NCBI GenBank assembly: GCA_020442095.1
Contig: JAGRKY010000319.1
Location: 1 to 6,117 of the forward strand
Source: Bauldia sp.
Lineage (GTDB): Bacteria; Pseudomonadota; Alphaproteobacteria; Rhizobiales; Kaistiaceae
Length of the DNA stretch: 6,117 bases
Direction: 5' to 3'
The notes below the pieces were generated by a model. That model was not told where the DNA came from, made no database searches, and saw only the letters and a program-made list of their open reading frames with translations. Positions 5,669-6,117 of the stretch are shown here, piece by piece. Numbering within the stretch: the first letter of the stretch is position 1; every line of letters begins with the position of its first letter. The translations under genes were made by a program, and so were the position numbers.

Positions 5669-6117
5669 ATGTCCGATTTCTGGGTCTTTGGCTACGGGTC
5701 GCTGATGTGGCGGCCGGGCTTCGATTTCGTCGAAAGGGAGACGGCCGATCTCGCGGGCGCCCATCGCTCGCTCTGCGTCTATTCCTGGGTCCATCGCGGT
5801 ACTCGCGGGAAGCCGGGGCTGGTGCTCGGCCTCGATCGCGGCGGCTCGTGCCGCGGCGTTGCCTTCCGGGTCCGCGGCGAGGATCGCGAGGCGGTGCTCG
5901 GCTATCTCCGCGAAAGGGAGCTCGTCACCAACGTCTACCAGGAAGTGACGCGAACCATCCGGTTGCATCGCGAGGGCCGGCCGAAGGTCGCCGCGGTGAC
6001 CTACATCGTCGACCGGAAGCATGTGCAATATGCCGGCCGGCTCGGGCCGGAAGCGGTTCTTGCCCATGTCCGCGCCGGCCACGGGCGCTCCGGCGCAAAC
6101 AGCGACTACATCTTCAA
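5669..6117 (+). CDS. ChaC-type gamma-glutamylcyclotransferase, N-terminal part (cut by window edge)
   Basis: Reading from ATG 5669 gives 149 codons that stay open to the right edge. ChaC enzymes release 5-oxoproline from gamma-glutamyl peptides, mainly glutathione, in the cytoplasm. The glycine-rich substrate loop VFGYGSLMWRPGF (6-18) is diagnostic, and YLRERE (79-84) matches the family's YLxxRE signature, with E84 the presumed catalytic glutamate. RGVAFRV (62-68) and VAAVTYIVDR (107-116) fit the beta-barrel core, and SGANSDYIF at 141-149 is the conserved late motif, so roughly 25-40 residues are probably missing beyond the edge. The ribosome binding site is weak (a CCGGACC stretch about 10 bases upstream). 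It is divergent from the DUF2125 gene. Family assignment is firm; glutathione as substrate is family knowledge. Confidence 0.9.
   Translation, partial: MSDFWVFGYGSLMWRPGFDFVERETADLAGAHRSLCVYSWVHRGTRGKPGLVLGLDRGGSCRGVAFRVRGEDREAVLGYLRERELVTNVYQEVTRTIRLHREGRPKVAAVTYIVDRKHVQYAGRLGPEAVLAHVRAGHGRSGANSDYIF

Noticed and set aside
4770..5705. Plus-strand 311-codon frame opposite the DUF2125 gene
   Set aside because: Gly/Arg/Glu-rich shadow with no motifs, running across the intergenic region into the ChaC gene in a different frame; the minus-strand DUF2125 reading has a membrane anchor and family signatures.

Overview
The window looks like chromosomal DNA from a high-GC alphaproteobacterium, most likely of the order Hyphomicrobiales (Rhizobiales). 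This rests on protein resemblance and gene order: a metX-type gene divergent from a chorismate mutase-hisC-tyrA cassette, with a DUF2125 gene and a ChaC-type gene nearby, is an arrangement I recall from that order. I cannot name a genus from the sequence alone.

Layout, left to right. (1) Positions 1-350, minus strand: the N-terminal third of a MetX-type homoserine O-acyltransferase (methionine synthesis), cut by the left edge. (2) Positions 351-484: a divergent intergenic region with promoter-like elements on both strands and a 7+7 bp perfect inverted repeat lying across the metX-side promoter. (3) Positions 485-3395, plus strand: three genes that overlap by 1-4 bases and are surely co-transcribed. 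They are an AroQ-type chorismate mutase with an unusual C-terminal domain, a HisC-family aminotransferase and a TyrA-family prephenate/arogenate dehydrogenase. (4) Positions 3396-3601: a 206-base gap with no convincing gene, containing a perfect 18-bp palindrome. (5) Positions 3602-4426, plus strand: a class I SAM-dependent methyltransferase of unknown substrate with its own strong ribosome binding site. (6) Positions 4500-5549, minus strand: a membrane-anchored DUF2125 protein, convergent with the methyltransferase. (7) Positions 5669-6117, plus strand: most of a ChaC-type gamma-glutamylcyclotransferase, cut by the right edge.

How the genes work together. Chorismate mutase makes prephenate. 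The HisC-family aminotransferase and TyrA-family dehydrogenase can then take it to tyrosine in either order, via 4-hydroxyphenylpyruvate or via arogenate, so the three-gene cassette encodes a complete chorismate-to-tyrosine branch. No active prephenate dehydratase is visible, so the phenylalanine step must lie elsewhere. The methyltransferase sits between the tyrosine cassette and the conserved DUF2125/ChaC pair with its own upstream region, and looks like an addition rather than part of the pathway.

Most of the window is ordinary biosynthetic core genome, and I see no mobile element, CRISPR array, RNA gene or defence-like system. The points worth a second look are the C-terminal domain of the chorismate mutase, the two inverted-repeat operator candidates, and the stand-alone methyltransferase.
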